This document shows, piece after piece, positions 1 to 12,588 of a stretch of DNA of 64,000 nt (position 1 is the first letter of the stretch; each line of letters starts with the position of its first letter). The notes under the pieces were generated by a model. That model ran no database searches, was not told where the DNA came from, and saw nothing but the letters and a program-made list of their open reading frames with translations. The DNA comes from Perca fluviatilis (Eukaryota; Chordata; Actinopteri; Perciformes; Percidae), in assembly GCF_010015445.1 (NCBI RefSeq), contig NC_053118.1:19829437-19893436 (forward strand), read 5' to 3'. The translations under genes were made by a program, and so were the position numbers.

Positions 1-675
1 TCTAAATCAAAATGAAGATTATGGCTCGTGCAGAGTTTTCGAACTTAAAAGATCAAAAAAGCAAATAGGAAATGATTTTTCTTTTTACAGTTTGTTTATA
101 GCAAGAATTCTGGAATCTTTATATTCACACCATATAAAAAAACATATAAAAGTATAGTCATAAAATGAACAGCCACAAAATCTGTAATCATGTTTTCATC
201 TGAAAGCAGTTTTAAAAGCAGCAAATTTATGGCAGAGGACAGCATTATGAATTATTACTGACACTACTTTTAAGACTTTATGTAATGCTATAATAAAACG
301 AATTACAACTTCGATAATACAGACGTTCATATCTGTCAGAGTGTGATTTATACTTTTAGTGAATCACGAGTTTGGATAGCTATGCATATTTGCAGTCTTT
401 CGCTAGGGGGTGCTAAGAGACTGTTTGGCCAAATGTAAAAAACTGTCCTTGAAATAACCAGAAGAACTTGAAAAGAGCATAAATCATATAATCTAACACA
501 TTTAGCAGCAGGTGCTGCATAATCAACAACCAAAATCAACTAAACTGAATAACAAAAAAGGAAGGCCTTTTGCTTCACTGACAAAAACTTAAACAACAGC
601 AGCAAAAGTTGTTCTCCCCTCCTTACAGCTAGCACTCCTATCTGCCTTCAGCAATTGACTCCGTTCTCAGCTTAC

Positions 676-3600
676 TTGGCTCGCTCTTCTCAGCTGGGCA
701 CAGGTTTCTTTCTCCTGCTCACACTCCTTCTGAAGACTCTCCTTCTCAGCTTCCAACTGGTCCTTCTCCTGCTGCAGGAGACCTATGTTTTTCACCAGCT
801 CCTCTTTCTCTCTCTTGGCTTCCTCCATCTTTTGCTGCACAGAAAGATAAATTGTTGAAGATGTTCGACCATTCACATCATAATTCACTTCACTTACTTA
901 GTAAACCACCATTCCCAAATAGTATATACTGTTGTTCACCACTGTACATGATGTCCTTACCAAACTAATAATTACTCAGCGAGTTAAGCAGCTGTTCTGG
1001 ATGTGACAGCCGAATAGGATCTGAAAACACTTATGTATTGAGTTGCACTGCTAAGGCATACTATACCTCAAGGAAGCTAGCCTTGGTGGTGACCACCAGG
1101 ATGTCAGAGTTGCATTCATCCTCCACAGTCAGCAGCTCGTCCTCTGAAGGGCTGTTGGCACGAAACTGGAATGGCGTGCTGGCTCCCCTGATCTCCCCTT
1201 TGTGGGTCACATAACAGAACTGGTAGAACTCTGCATCATCGTTGGGCACATAATATCCTGTGGAAGAATGACATCCAGTCAGTGAACTCACTGCAGAAGC
1301 ATCACAGAGAAGCAAAGCAAAAGATGTTCCTCCACAACCCTAAACTTACCTCAGTCCTTAGATTCTCTTAAACTGCACACTTATTCCAAAGTTATTACAA
1401 AGTGCAGTTAAAATTTTGGGATAAGTGCACTTTGCTCAGTTATAAGTGTGTGTATAGAATGAAAAAGTGCAGAAACTGTTGTACTGTAGTGGTTCAGTGA
1501 TCTGGATCATAAACTATGCATCTGTGATCTTGTGGGTTTGAATCTAAAAAGCTGAATATCCTTTTATGTCACCCTCCATTATTTTATAAAAAGTAGTATA
1601 AACCATAATAAAAAAAACACAAACTGAAATGTCTTTAACACCAGAAGAGAGATCTGTGGGAAAGGGTTCTCATTTAACTCTACCCACTGATTCATTTTTT
1701 TTAAGTTTTAACAGCCCTCTGATAAGTGGTTATTAAAAGGTGTCAAAGTTGTATAAAACTATGGTATGAACTTACCCTGAAAGACCACTATTCGGTTGAC
1801 TGCGGTGCCTTCCACATAGTTCTCAGGGAGGGGCGACCACAAGAATGTGTAATAGTCCCTCGCTGTGCTCCAACCAACCTGTGAGACATTGTGGGGAATC
1901 CAATTCAACCAGATGCTCTAACCACATCAGTGTAAGATAATAACAATGGAGGATTAACAAGGAGACTTCCTAGAATCCACACACTGCCACTTCTAAAATA
2001 TCTCAAACTGGTTTATTATAGTAATCATGTTTTTTTTAATCTATGTCAGGGTGATAGTGTAGGACCATGCCTACTGTGACTTTCTTTTCTAAAAAATTAA
2101 AATGATCATTCTGTAAAGCACTGATACTCCTGGTCACCACGTGCACATGGCCCGGAGCCTGAAATGAACAAGCGTAACTGTGGAAATGTAGCTACAACTC
2201 AATTCTAACAGGAAGAGGAAAATAGGTGAAAATTGTATACATAGGTGACTTGAAAATGAAAACCAAAATGTAATTATATGTATTTTATGTGTTGTTAACT
2301 GATGGCTGATGAGGGGGGAGTACAGAAAATACATCCATAACTTCAACCCGGTGCCATAAAACTGTCAAACTAAATCAGAGTCACATCGAGCTGGCTGGCT
2401 TTGGTGTGCACACGTGCATCCACAACAAGTCCAGTCAAACCAGCCTATTAAAGCAGCCTCTGCCCCAGAACATAGATTAAGTTGTGTGCTGTGACTTTCA
2501 AAGTTTTGGCCCAAATTATATTTTAAATATTCATGCAGACAGATCACACTTATTTTATACTGCTGCAACAGATGATGCTTTGATGTATACAAGCTGTTCT
2601 CGCTATCTGGGCAGTTTATTTTCTCAACTGTGTACAAACAGCCTACAGCTACAATACTGCAAGTGTTCATCAGAGCCAGAGATAGAAGGCCCTAGTGCTT
2701 CAAACCCCCCAATTGTTACCAGTGCAGTTCCAGCCTCCAGCAGTAAAGAACAGGAAGCAATTAAAACATGCACCTAGTTAGAGAGTGTCATTACTGAAGG
2801 CTAGCCCTTACCAGTCCACTCATTAGAGCAGCAAAGGTGGTGGTGGGTGAAAACTCTGAGAGGAACTCTTTCACTTATAACAGACTGGTCTGCAATGTGT
2901 ATAAATAGGAGGAGAGGAGGTACAGACAGTGCAGAGCCACTATAAAAAAACTGGACTGGAGACTGAAGCAATAACACAGGCAACACTGCAAGAGTAAAAT
3001 ATCCAATATACAAGAAGTTACTAAATGTTACCATAGGGCCTACCCTACTGTATTTAATTTATTTTAGTTTGAGCATGACATTTCACCAGCATTCCAGCAA
3101 AGTCATACATAGGCTAAGCTAAGCTGACAGAAGCCGGTGGCAATGTTGCTGCAGGAGGTAATGTATTGTCTATGTGTCAGTCAGACTGTATAAATTCAGG
3201 AGCAAGTTGTTCATGAATCACACCTAGAGGTTGTGCTCGAAGACAGGTTAATTATAAAGCTGTGCTTGCTTTGTCCTAGGCACTGTGACAACCTGTCCCA
3301 ACAACATTCCTACATAAAGCCCAGAACAGCTTGCATCACGCAGTATGGTAAATCTTCCAACATCAAAAGGGCAAAAAGCTGCATTTGTTCATGAGCAAAC
3401 AAGAACCTGTCTCCTATCTATTTATCATCAATAGCATATTTAGTTTATGTTTGACTTGTCAGGTAAAAGTGCATATTCAATTAAGTGTTAATTGTAAAAA
3501 CAAGAAGCAACCCTCAACTATTTTTTATAATGCAACAGGTTAATGTTTACATTAAGTGTTGACCCATCAAAAAGTACTTTTTACTTTACAGGACTAGAAT

Positions 3601-4716
3601 GACAGTCATTGACAAACTACAGCAGTCATCAAAACAATATAGTGCAACTGTAGACTACAGCCAGTGAGTGACAAGGTTGAACAACATTCTTGTAAAACAT
3701 GGTAAACAATGAAAAAAGTCATGGTGCGGCAAGTTAAGTTTAGGGACCAAAACACCTAGTTAAGATAGTTAGAAAAAAGATTGTGATTTGTGTTAAAACA
3801 CCAGTCCCCTTAAGTAGTACTCCCGGGACACAAACGCCCGTTTCCTTGGTGAAAATCTTGTGGTTTCCCCTTAACTTCTTCCGGGACACAAACTCCCCTC
3901 CCCCGCTTAAAAGCCCTGTGCGGGTCACGTGATGCCCTTATACATCAATTGTGAAAAGGCATATATTAAAAGATTGATTTTGGGATTTCATAAAATCAAT
4001 ATCAGATTACTCAAACAAAGTTAATTGGAGAACCGATTATTTTAACCCAGCCCCAAAAAATTTCAATTTAGTCCTAATTCTTCAAACTTATAATTCTTTG
4101 AACCCACTGTGCTAACAAGTTCCATTTCAACCAACTGAACCATAGACCATTTTCTAGATTTCTATCTGGAACATGCACTATATTCAGACTAAAAGCATAT
4201 CAAATAAAAAAACAAACAAACCAGAAAGCACTCAAAAACAATCTAAGACAGAGCCGGAGCCAATAACAACTAAATGCGTGTTAAGGATCTACCATTGTTG
4301 CACGTGTATCCAGGTTATCTCTATGCATACAAAGGCAAGAACTTGGCACCGAACGTCTCATCTGTCAGCACTGCCAGGAACATTTACAGAATTTACGATC
4401 CTGCCCTCAGCCTTTTCCAGCTCAGCTCTGTTTTAGAGGCTCAAGAAATTAGTAATTTTAAGATCTATACTGCCAGTTAGTGCATAGCTTGAGGCTTAAC
4501 ACAATGTGATGTGGCATCCAGCTACAACAGAGTGCTGAATCCAGTATTTAAACAGCTTCTAGACATTACCTGATCCAATTCCAGTAGCCTAACGTGACCT
4601 TATTCCTCAGTGAGGCTTGGCAAAAACCTCTGTATACATGCATTTCACAAAATCAGAAACATATAATGAATAGCACACACAAAGTATCAGTCACTGAGAT
4701 ACATTTTTCAGACACA

Positions 4717-4768
<52 letters not shown>

Positions 4769-5641
4769 CTTGGCTGACATAATAGATTTATGGCATGCTA
4801 CAAGAAGTGCATGAAGTAAATGTCTGACTCTTTAACACTAGAAGCACATTCAGGCAGAAATGCATCACAAACAGAGAGAGCTATCAGTTAGATTTTTTTG
4901 ATCTGGTGTGATTTAATTCCAGCTTCCATTGCATCTCCGGAAGATAAAAAGCATGTTGGTCTAGAAGAGCCTGGAGCCCTATGCTTTCATGTACATCCAC
5001 GATTCACTACAGAGGAGTCTAAAATGAATTACTGCCACTGTATTGGATTTATTGTGCTCCTATAACAAGATCCACTGAAGTGTGTGGTGGGGCTCAAAAA
5101 GCTTGAGTCTGTCTTTTCCAAGCTCATTTTTCAAATAACCACGACAACAGCTGCACTTGCAATCTCTGTTTTTCTCAGCACTGACATACTGTTTTATTTT
5201 CACCTTTTTAGTAATATCTCAGTACTGTAATTTCTGCAAAAATAAAAATTCTGAAGCATCACTGCAAAGTGTTCACTGGCACAGATTCATAGATTTTAAG
5301 ACATGCTTAGGTAGCCACAATGTCATTGCTCCATTGTATCCATAGTCCTCATACAGTATGTTAGAGATTTACATTCCAATACATTATACACAATATGCTC
5401 TAGTCATTAGAACACAATATCTGTGCTACAACAACTACTACTACTACTAATAATGAATATTTTGTGTTTTCTTTAAATGCTTTCATAATGCATTGAATTT
5501 TACCTTGAATATGCCAACCCAGTCCTTTGGATTGGGTGTGATGAACTGTGTCAGGGTATAGTGGCACTCCAGTGCAGCATGGGGCATGTAACTCTTCCCC
5601 ACATTCTGGAAGATGACGTGGGCGAAGTTTGATGTGTCCAT
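676..5641 (-). CDS. tax1bp1: Tax1-binding protein 1 homologue, 5' part (partial; continues beyond the left edge)
   Basis: TAX1BP1 is a selective-autophagy receptor and negative regulator of NF-kB signalling. Four coding exons are visible on the minus strand: 5504-5641, 1776-1878, 1067-1257 and 676-834; all join in frame with GT-AG sites. Exons 1-3 encode the N-terminal SKICH domain (TSNFAHVIFQNV, then the 'DWVGIFK' and 'YYTFLWSPLPE' blocks, then YYVPNDDAEFYQFCYV). Residues around 'DILVVTTK' match the non-canonical LC3-interacting LVV motif of the NDP52/TAX1BP1 family. Exon 4 begins the coiled coil (QKMEEAKREKEEL...). The C-terminal coiled coils and zinc fingers lie outside the window. I chose the ATG at 5639-5641 (ACCATGG context, protein starts MDTSNFAH) over an in-frame upstream ATG at 5678-5680 that has T at -3. 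The a/b paralogue status is not decided by the sequence, though it sits on the HoxAb side. Confidence 0.93.
1480..1560 (+). repeat. tRNA-derived SINE-like fragment
   Basis: Within a tax1bp1 intron. The stretch has an A-box-like block (tggttcagtgatctgga) and, about 30 bp on, a B-box-like block (gtgggtttgaatc). Short and diverged, with no recognisable tail; family not identified. Confidence 0.4.
1879..5503 (-). other. tax1bp1: tax1bp1 intron 2 (largest intron seen)
   Basis: Non-coding sequence between the exon ending in GIFK and the exon starting in VGWSTA. Holds an (AT)n tract and a probable dispersed repeat near 3.74-3.93 kb with two near-copies of a 'gggacacaaac' block. No coding evidence. 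Confidence 0.7.
4719..4764. repeat. (AT)n microsatellite
   Basis: About 23 uninterrupted AT units in tax1bp1 intron 2. Confidence 0.95.
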
Positions 5642-5697
5642 GGTGTCGCTTAATAAAGTCCCGTCCAGGAACAGTTCCATAAATCACTCAGCAGTGG

Positions 5698-7785
5698 CTA
5701 CACAGGAAGAGATAAGTAACAAAATATATGATTTTAAACAACAACCACATAAACTACCACTATTTACAATGAATGAGGATAAGTGAGGAAGCCAGTTATA
5801 TACAACAAAACTGATTTAGACTGAGAATCCTAAAATTACTATATTGTTATTGAATAAAATGTCACTGTATTCTATCAATTGTTTAGTTGATGGTAAAAGC
5901 AATTTGAATAAATCTCCATAACATTGCTATTAACATACATTTGAAAGTGGAAACATGTCCTCATTTTACTTAGACTAACCATGTTTGATATTCAAACAGA
6001 GCCAAAGTCTGTTTTTTAAGTTGACAAATATAATCATTATTCAACGATATGGAATACGGTAAATGGGAAAAAAAAGTGATTTAAAGAAACGTGTCTACAA
6101 AAAGGCAGATTGCAAATCTACATCTTCAGCAAATGTATAAATGTGGCTTAGACTATAGACTGTAGACTACTGGGCTAATGGACTTGTGCCTTCTACCGGT
6201 GTGAAACAGATTAGCCTCACAGGAAGTCCTTGTCAAGATGTAAAGTCAAAAAAATTCCATGTTTGCCACCAGTTGCTCTCATATGACCAGCAAACTGGTC
6301 ATTTGTCAGTGGGAAACCCAGGCAATGTCCATGACACCCAAATGTACAGGACAGGTCATGATCTTTCACTTCCAACACACTATGGACAAGCAATGCAACA
6401 GGTTAGTGGTACTGTAGCGACATCCATACATCTTTAACCTATCTGTAACACTCTAAAGTAGTACTGGTGCCTGTCTTAAGCCAAATACACCTTTCAGTGG
6501 CACTCTGATTGGTCCAATTCAGCTCATGTGTTTATCAATGACTGGTGAAACATAGTTACACTGATAACACCAATATGTATGTAAATGATTATATGATACA
6601 GTGTCCTCAAGATCTAGGTAATATCTTCTTTCCTCAAACGCAAAAGTGAAACAGCTGTCCCAAATGAGAAAAATCACATCCTCAGTGGAGGATAATAAAG
6701 TAGAAGTAATTTATAACTGTACTGGACTTCTTTTTTTTAACCCAACTATTCATCTTTCTTATCTGGCTTACTTTCACATTACTAGGATGTTTTTAGTTGT
6801 TTGTTTTTTTAACAATGAAATCAATATTTATTCTCTCTGGCTTTTTTATGCTCAATTGTTATCTTTTAAAAAGGTAACAAGAAAATGACTTTGATGATGA
6901 AGAACAACTTACTTAGGCACACATTACACCTATATACATTAAGAATTATTATAAAGGGTGACATTAATTGTTTAGCAAGATAACTTGGTTCCAAAATTAA
7001 CCTACTATGCATTTTAATTGCCTTTTAGACCACTTTATTTTCAGGTATATTAATCCTAAATACTGTCATAGTGCCACCCAATTCACGATAAATTAGCTAG
7101 ATGACAGCAGATATAAACTCCTCTAGATGCAAATAATCGTTATTTAAACTTTAAAAAACAACCCATGATTAACGTGAGTTAGCTAACGTTAGCTACTTCA
7201 GGGTGGATCTTCCATTTTGGCCTCCTCAGATGATATAATTTTGTCCGACGTAATAGGGCCTGTGACAGTCAAAACAGTTGCTCGGATGATTATCGGACAC
7301 ACTAAACACTGTTGTCATCTACAGCAATCACCGAACACGATGTGTAACGTTAACGCTAAATAAAATATTGGTAAAAGTCGACAGTAATGGCTGAAATTAG
7401 CAGCTGGCAAATACTTGCTACGAGGAAAGGCCTAATGTGAAAACGATGGCTAAGTTAGCTATGCAGCTAGCGAGCTAACATCAGTTAAATACTTTACTGA
7501 ACGAGATCACGCGTTAACCGCTAGCTAGGCAAAGAGACATCCTAAAACTACCGAACAAAACATTAAGTTAAACACACAGCGTTAGATTAGAAACGGTACA
7601 ACGCCCTCAACGAAAAGAACAGCTAACAACAGAGCACCGATATGAACTGGAGGACAAGATTAGCCAACGTAAACTGTTAGCAACGCTGTCTCTCGAGTTA
7701 GTTTCTAAAAACCCATGTCATACGGAGGGAATATCAACAACAACCTTATAATTAGTCACATTTATAAAGTAAACCTTAAACATAC
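5698..7785 (-). other. tax1bp1: tax1bp1 intron 1
   Basis: Intron between the 5' UTR exon and the first coding exon. It contains a possible transposase fossil (6186-6437, listed separately); otherwise AT-rich sequence with no further coding signal that I can see. Confidence 0.6.
6186..6437 (+). pseudogene. Possible PIF/Harbinger-like DDE transposase fossil
   Basis: An 83-residue open stretch in tax1bp1 intron 1 carries 'VGNPGNVHDTQMYR', which resembles the G-x-PG-x-VHD-x-x-x-x-R block of DDE superfamily-4 (Harbinger/HARBI1-type) nucleases. The rest of the nuclease is not found and no terminal repeats were located. If real, it is a dead fragment in sense opposite to tax1bp1. Resting on one motif, the call is tentative. 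Confidence 0.35.
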
Positions 7786-7910
7786 CCCGTTGCCATGTTG
7801 AACAGGAGCTGAAATCCGAATGTATCATAAAAACAATTGTTGACGCAGTTCAGTGCTTTCCCGTGCCCTCTTCCTGGAATAATAATAACATTACATCATT
7901 TCCGGAAAGG
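7786..7910 (-). promoter_or_regulatory. tax1bp1: tax1bp1 5' UTR exon and promoter-proximal region with a short upstream ORF
   Basis: On the minus strand a non-coding first exon ends at 7786 with donor ACGGG|GTATG. The next exon begins at 5697 after a TGTAG acceptor. An ATG at 7794-7796 opens a six-codon uORF that runs across the splice (MATGHC, stop) before the main ORF. Just upstream, 7899-7908 is a perfect TTTCCGGAAA palindrome, an ETS/GABP-type site usual in housekeeping promoters. The transcription start itself is not visible, so the exon's outer limit is unknown. Confidence 0.55.
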
Positions 7911-9172
7911 GGACCTATCTTGGGAATCCCACCCATCTAAAATAAATGTTACAATAATAACCTTAGATAGCAGACAGCGAAACAATGTTACAAAAAACAA
8001 ACAATGATGTAATGTAAAATCAAGTGCAACAAATATTTTGGATGACATCATGCGAGCAAGGGTTATGATTATAGATGCGAGACTATGATTATAGTATTAG
8101 TTAATATTAAAAAACAAACAAATTAAAAGCATTTTCAAAATAAGAAAAAAAATAGCATTAGTTAGTATTAGAACATATTGACTGTTTGACCTTTTGGAAA
8201 TCAATAAACATACTCTTAAAAATAATATATTATGATTGAATTACATCTTAAATCATTTGAAAGCTATAAGCAGTGGTGGAATGAAACTAACCAAACACTT
8301 TAAAGGTACTTGTACTTTACTTACCTTTACTCCACTACTATATCGTACTTCACTGGCTTAATTTCAAACGTTACTGGTTACTTTGTATATAAGCCCACTG
8401 GCTACAAGTACAATTTCAACTTAATCATAGAAGCGACTACAATAGACTAGTTACAACTGGCTTGATCAACTATGACACAAAATGCTTACACAATAAAGTG
8501 TCGGTAATAATAATTAAATGATAACATATTAATGATGATGAGGATTTTTACACTGTTGTATTGCTAATTCCAGAGAATGTCTAATAAGGGGAGAACTTCC
8601 ACTCTCGGGAAAATTCCGGGTTGGTACAATGGGGCTTAATAGGGAGTGAGATAGGGAGTGAACAGGCTCTCCATAGACAGGCTCTGCTAATTCTCCCCCC
8701 ACCGATAAGACAGTCCCAATCGGAGCTTGTAGGACCTCTGTATATCAGCTATACGTTCATATCTCATAATTTTGACTTTTTATTTGATTATTATATTTTT
8801 TATCTCATAATTTTAACTTTTTGTATCTGATAATTATGACATCCCATGGGCATATTTTTATTATCAAGGCTAAGTTTTCATCTGTTTTTTGTTATGTTTT
8901 TACTGGCGGAAATGGGCTTCCATAATATCACTGTTAGGAAAGGCAAAGTTATAATATTATGGATGTATTAAGAGAACATAATATGCAAAAGGAATGTAAC
9001 AAATCTATCTGTTGATGCGGAAACACGTATATATCGAAGGCCCTCCCCTACAGTTCAGTGGCTGAATTTGGAAGGCCGTGTTGTGCAGGTCTATTATTTG
9101 ATTGGACGGAGGAACCGCCATTAATGTACGTAACTACTATTACGTCACACGTAAGGTCAAGAGGAAAGAAGC
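7911..9172. promoter_or_regulatory. Divergent tax1bp1/hibadh intergenic region
   Basis: The two genes are head to head with about 1.4 kb between the tax1bp1 first exon and the hibadh ATG. The middle holds the 8271 MITE and AT-rich sequence. Next to hibadh, TTACGTCA at 9140-9147 is an ATF/CREB-type site about 25 bp before the ATG. No TATA box is evident. The promoter role is inferred from position. Confidence 0.5.
8271..8565 (+). mobile_element. Truncated hAT-type fish MITE (CAGTGGTGGAA family)
   Basis: Begins with the terminal motif cagtggtgga followed by the characteristic 'ggtacttgtactttactt...tttactccactac' body that is very common in teleost genomes. A matching inverted end is not found, so the right side is truncated or decayed. 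It lies between the tax1bp1 and hibadh 5' ends. Confidence 0.65.
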
Positions 9173-12100
9173 ATGGCCGCTATGTTGAGAGGGTCTCGGT
9201 GCCTATTTGGAAGGAGTTGCAAACATGTTGACTTTGCATTCGGTAAGGAGAACAAACTGAGACCGTGTACGCATTGCGCACGTCTCTGCGCTTACTTTAG
9301 AAGCTAACGTTGTAACTTGAATGCTCTTTGTGACACGGAAACACTCCTTTTGCTTGAAATGTAAGAGAAGTTTGATTTAATTTTTGCTAGACTTGGTTTT
9401 ATCTGCTGCTGCAGGGGCTCTCATTCACAAGGTACTGGTCATAGACTGTATAAGGTACTGGTGAAGAAGCGTTTCTGTTAAAATGACGTTGTGTTTGCGT
9501 GCCAGAGCTACGTGCCAATTGCCAATACTCTCGTCTGCAATATTTTAAAACGCTGAAGGTTGAAAATTGTCGCCATATGCTTTTGTGTCCTACTCTGTCC
9601 TGTCTCTTTATTTAAGGCACATTATGTAACAGTTAATGTCTGTCACCGTGCACTTTGTCATGTCAGTTTCTTTGTAAAAGTATGGAGGTGGTTCTTTGTA
9701 ACCACTTAAACAGATACGCTTCTAAGGGGAACAACCCAAGCATTATGTTTTAAGAAAAAATAAAATCTTTATTTATGTATCTTGTGCGCGTGTTAACGTT
9801 TTTAGATGCAGTCAGTAGGTGAATAAATAGTAGTAAAGCAACCTAATATCTTTAAGTCTTTTGTTATTAGTGTGAAGATAAACTTCACTATTAAAAGTTT
9901 TTATTTAAATTGCAATTAAAGACACATGATTGTATTTTACAAGGATGTTCTGTTATCAATGAATACCGGTAGCTAAGAAAATGGTTACCATTAGATGACT
10001 TTGGAACTGAAGGGCGATTACATTGGAATTATATACCTAATTGAAATTTAAACGTGACATTGCATTTGAACAAGGTTCATTTCATTACTTTGATTGGAGA
10101 ATCATTTTAATTATTAACAATATAAAAACTAAGATATTACGAACACAATGTTGAGGGGGATACCAGGCATCTTGACTAATGACAAGCAGACAATATTTTT
10201 TGTCCTTTATCATTGATCTATTTGGCCGTTACATTGTAGTCTCCACCAGGTCTATGGCCTCGAAGACGCCAGTGGGGTTTGTCGGTCTGGGCAACATGGG
10301 AAACCCAATGGCAAAGAACTTGCTGAAGCACGGGTACCCAGTCATTGCTACTGATGTGTTCCCGGAGTCATGCAAGGAAGTGCAAGAGCTGGGTGCTCAG
10401 GTGGGAGTGTAAAATGCACTCACCTTTTTAATTTGTATACAGTTTTTACCTGTACTCTCTTCTTACCTTGTGATTTTGCATTTCCTCAGATTGTGGATAA
10501 TCCTGCTGACGTAGCAGACAAGGCTGACCGCATTATTACCATGCTCCCCTCTAGTCCCAATGTCATAGATGTGTACAATGGACTCAATGGCATCCTCAAG
10601 TACACTTTGGATTCTCTTTCAATATGCACCTAATAACCTCATGAATTTAAGTCGGATTCTAAATCATGCACTTTTCTCAACAGAAAGGTGAAGAAAGGCT
10701 CCCTACTCATTGACTCAAGCACCATCGACCCATCGGTTTCAAAAGAGATGGCTGCTGCAGCTGAGAAGATGGGGGCAGTTTTTATGGATGCACCTGTATC
10801 AGGAGGTACATTTTACATTTATGATCACGATATAGGTTGTATAGTCTATTATAATTCACTGTATATTCTTGGAATACATCCACGCGGTTGTCGGGTAACC
10901 TTCACCAAGCTAAAACTAATGTTGCCTAATACAAAGGTCCTGCAATAAATCCCTTTTCACAAAGGCAATAATGTTTAGTTTTGGTTGAAACTATTTCACA
11001 GAGGTGTTGATTCAGCTTGATGTTAATTTTGTAGGGCTACTGGAGATGTGAACTGTTTTGCATTATACTGAGGTGTTTCTAATTAGTCATCCCTCACTAA
11101 AATAAATGGGTGAGCTGAAACTGAGGGTTTCAATAAACTGGCAACTCAGCATTAACTTTAAAACTCTTTGAGAACATACCTTATCTGTTTAAACCTTTTA
11201 TTTACTTGTCATTCCCACCAATCTAGCATTCCTGTAATTGTAAACCTTTACATATTACATTGTAAGGCTGCAACTAGGGCTGCACGATATGAGGAAAATA
11301 TCTAATTGCGATTTATTTTACTGATTTTGTGATTGCGATATGATTCACGATATTGGAGGGAATGATGTTTTTTGTATCAGTATTCTCATTTTCATTGAAA
11401 AAATTAAAAAGACATAAATGTGATTTATTTTTTATTTTTTCTGTTCCAAACTAAGATTTTTAGTCTGTACGATAGGACTTGTAGGCCGGGATGTCTCCAA
11501 TCACAAACTCCCAGTGCCCATGGTGACATTTTGTTTTGTCATACCAACCCCCAAAAAATGTTGTGCCATTTCTGCTTAAGAAGTTACTTAAACGATTAAT
11601 CAATTATCAAGTGAGTTGCAGATAGGGCTGGGCGATAAAACGATCTTGAATCGGGATTGCAATGAAATTCAGGTCGATAACGATAAGCTTTGGACATATT
11701 TACCTAGTAACGCAACTGCCAGAGTCTGCTTTTTCAGTGTTGATGCCGGACACTGAGTAGGGATGTAACAGTATGAAAATTTAACCTCATGTTATAGTGA
11801 CCAAAATTATCACGGTTTTCGGTATTATCGCAGTAGTTTTAAAAGTGTGTTCAATATGTTCAGCACTGATAGGCCTACACAAGCTGAAATAGTTTCGAAA
11901 AGTGTAACCGTGTTTATTATATTACAAAAATATAGGCAATAAGCTTGTAAAAGCTATTGAAAACTGGCTACTGAAACACTGGCCTGTTGTAGGGTGTCTG
12001 GTAAGAACTTGAACCAGAGATGTCTGACTGTGAGATCCAGGAAGATGTATTTACCACTCGAACAGGAAGTTAACTATGAAGTTGTATTTGACATTACATG

Positions 12101-12523
12101 TGAAGTTGGATGTGTTTCTGAAATATAAGCAAATAATAATGCACATTAATAAGCATCTGACTTACTATGAACATTTACCAAAAACTAAATGTTATAGCCA
12201 CCAGCATATAACAAGAAACAATACTAAGAATTACATTCATTTCTTTGTAATAATTAACATAAATTTAACATATTGCTCTAACACAAACTGAGAATAAGCC
12301 ACATCTTTTACAGCGCACATATCCATAACGGAGCAGTGTAATACACCTTTTTAATAGCTAAGCACGTGGCTCCACAGCGTTAGTCGGTTTACTGGCGATT
12401 GCACCTTGCTAACACATTGCCATAACACAACCTGAATATCAACACGTGGCTGCACAAGTAATATTAAACAATCTGCACATCTATCCGCTATCCAGTAAGA
12501 AACACAGCAATATTATCAAGGCG

Positions 12524-12588
<65 letters not shown>

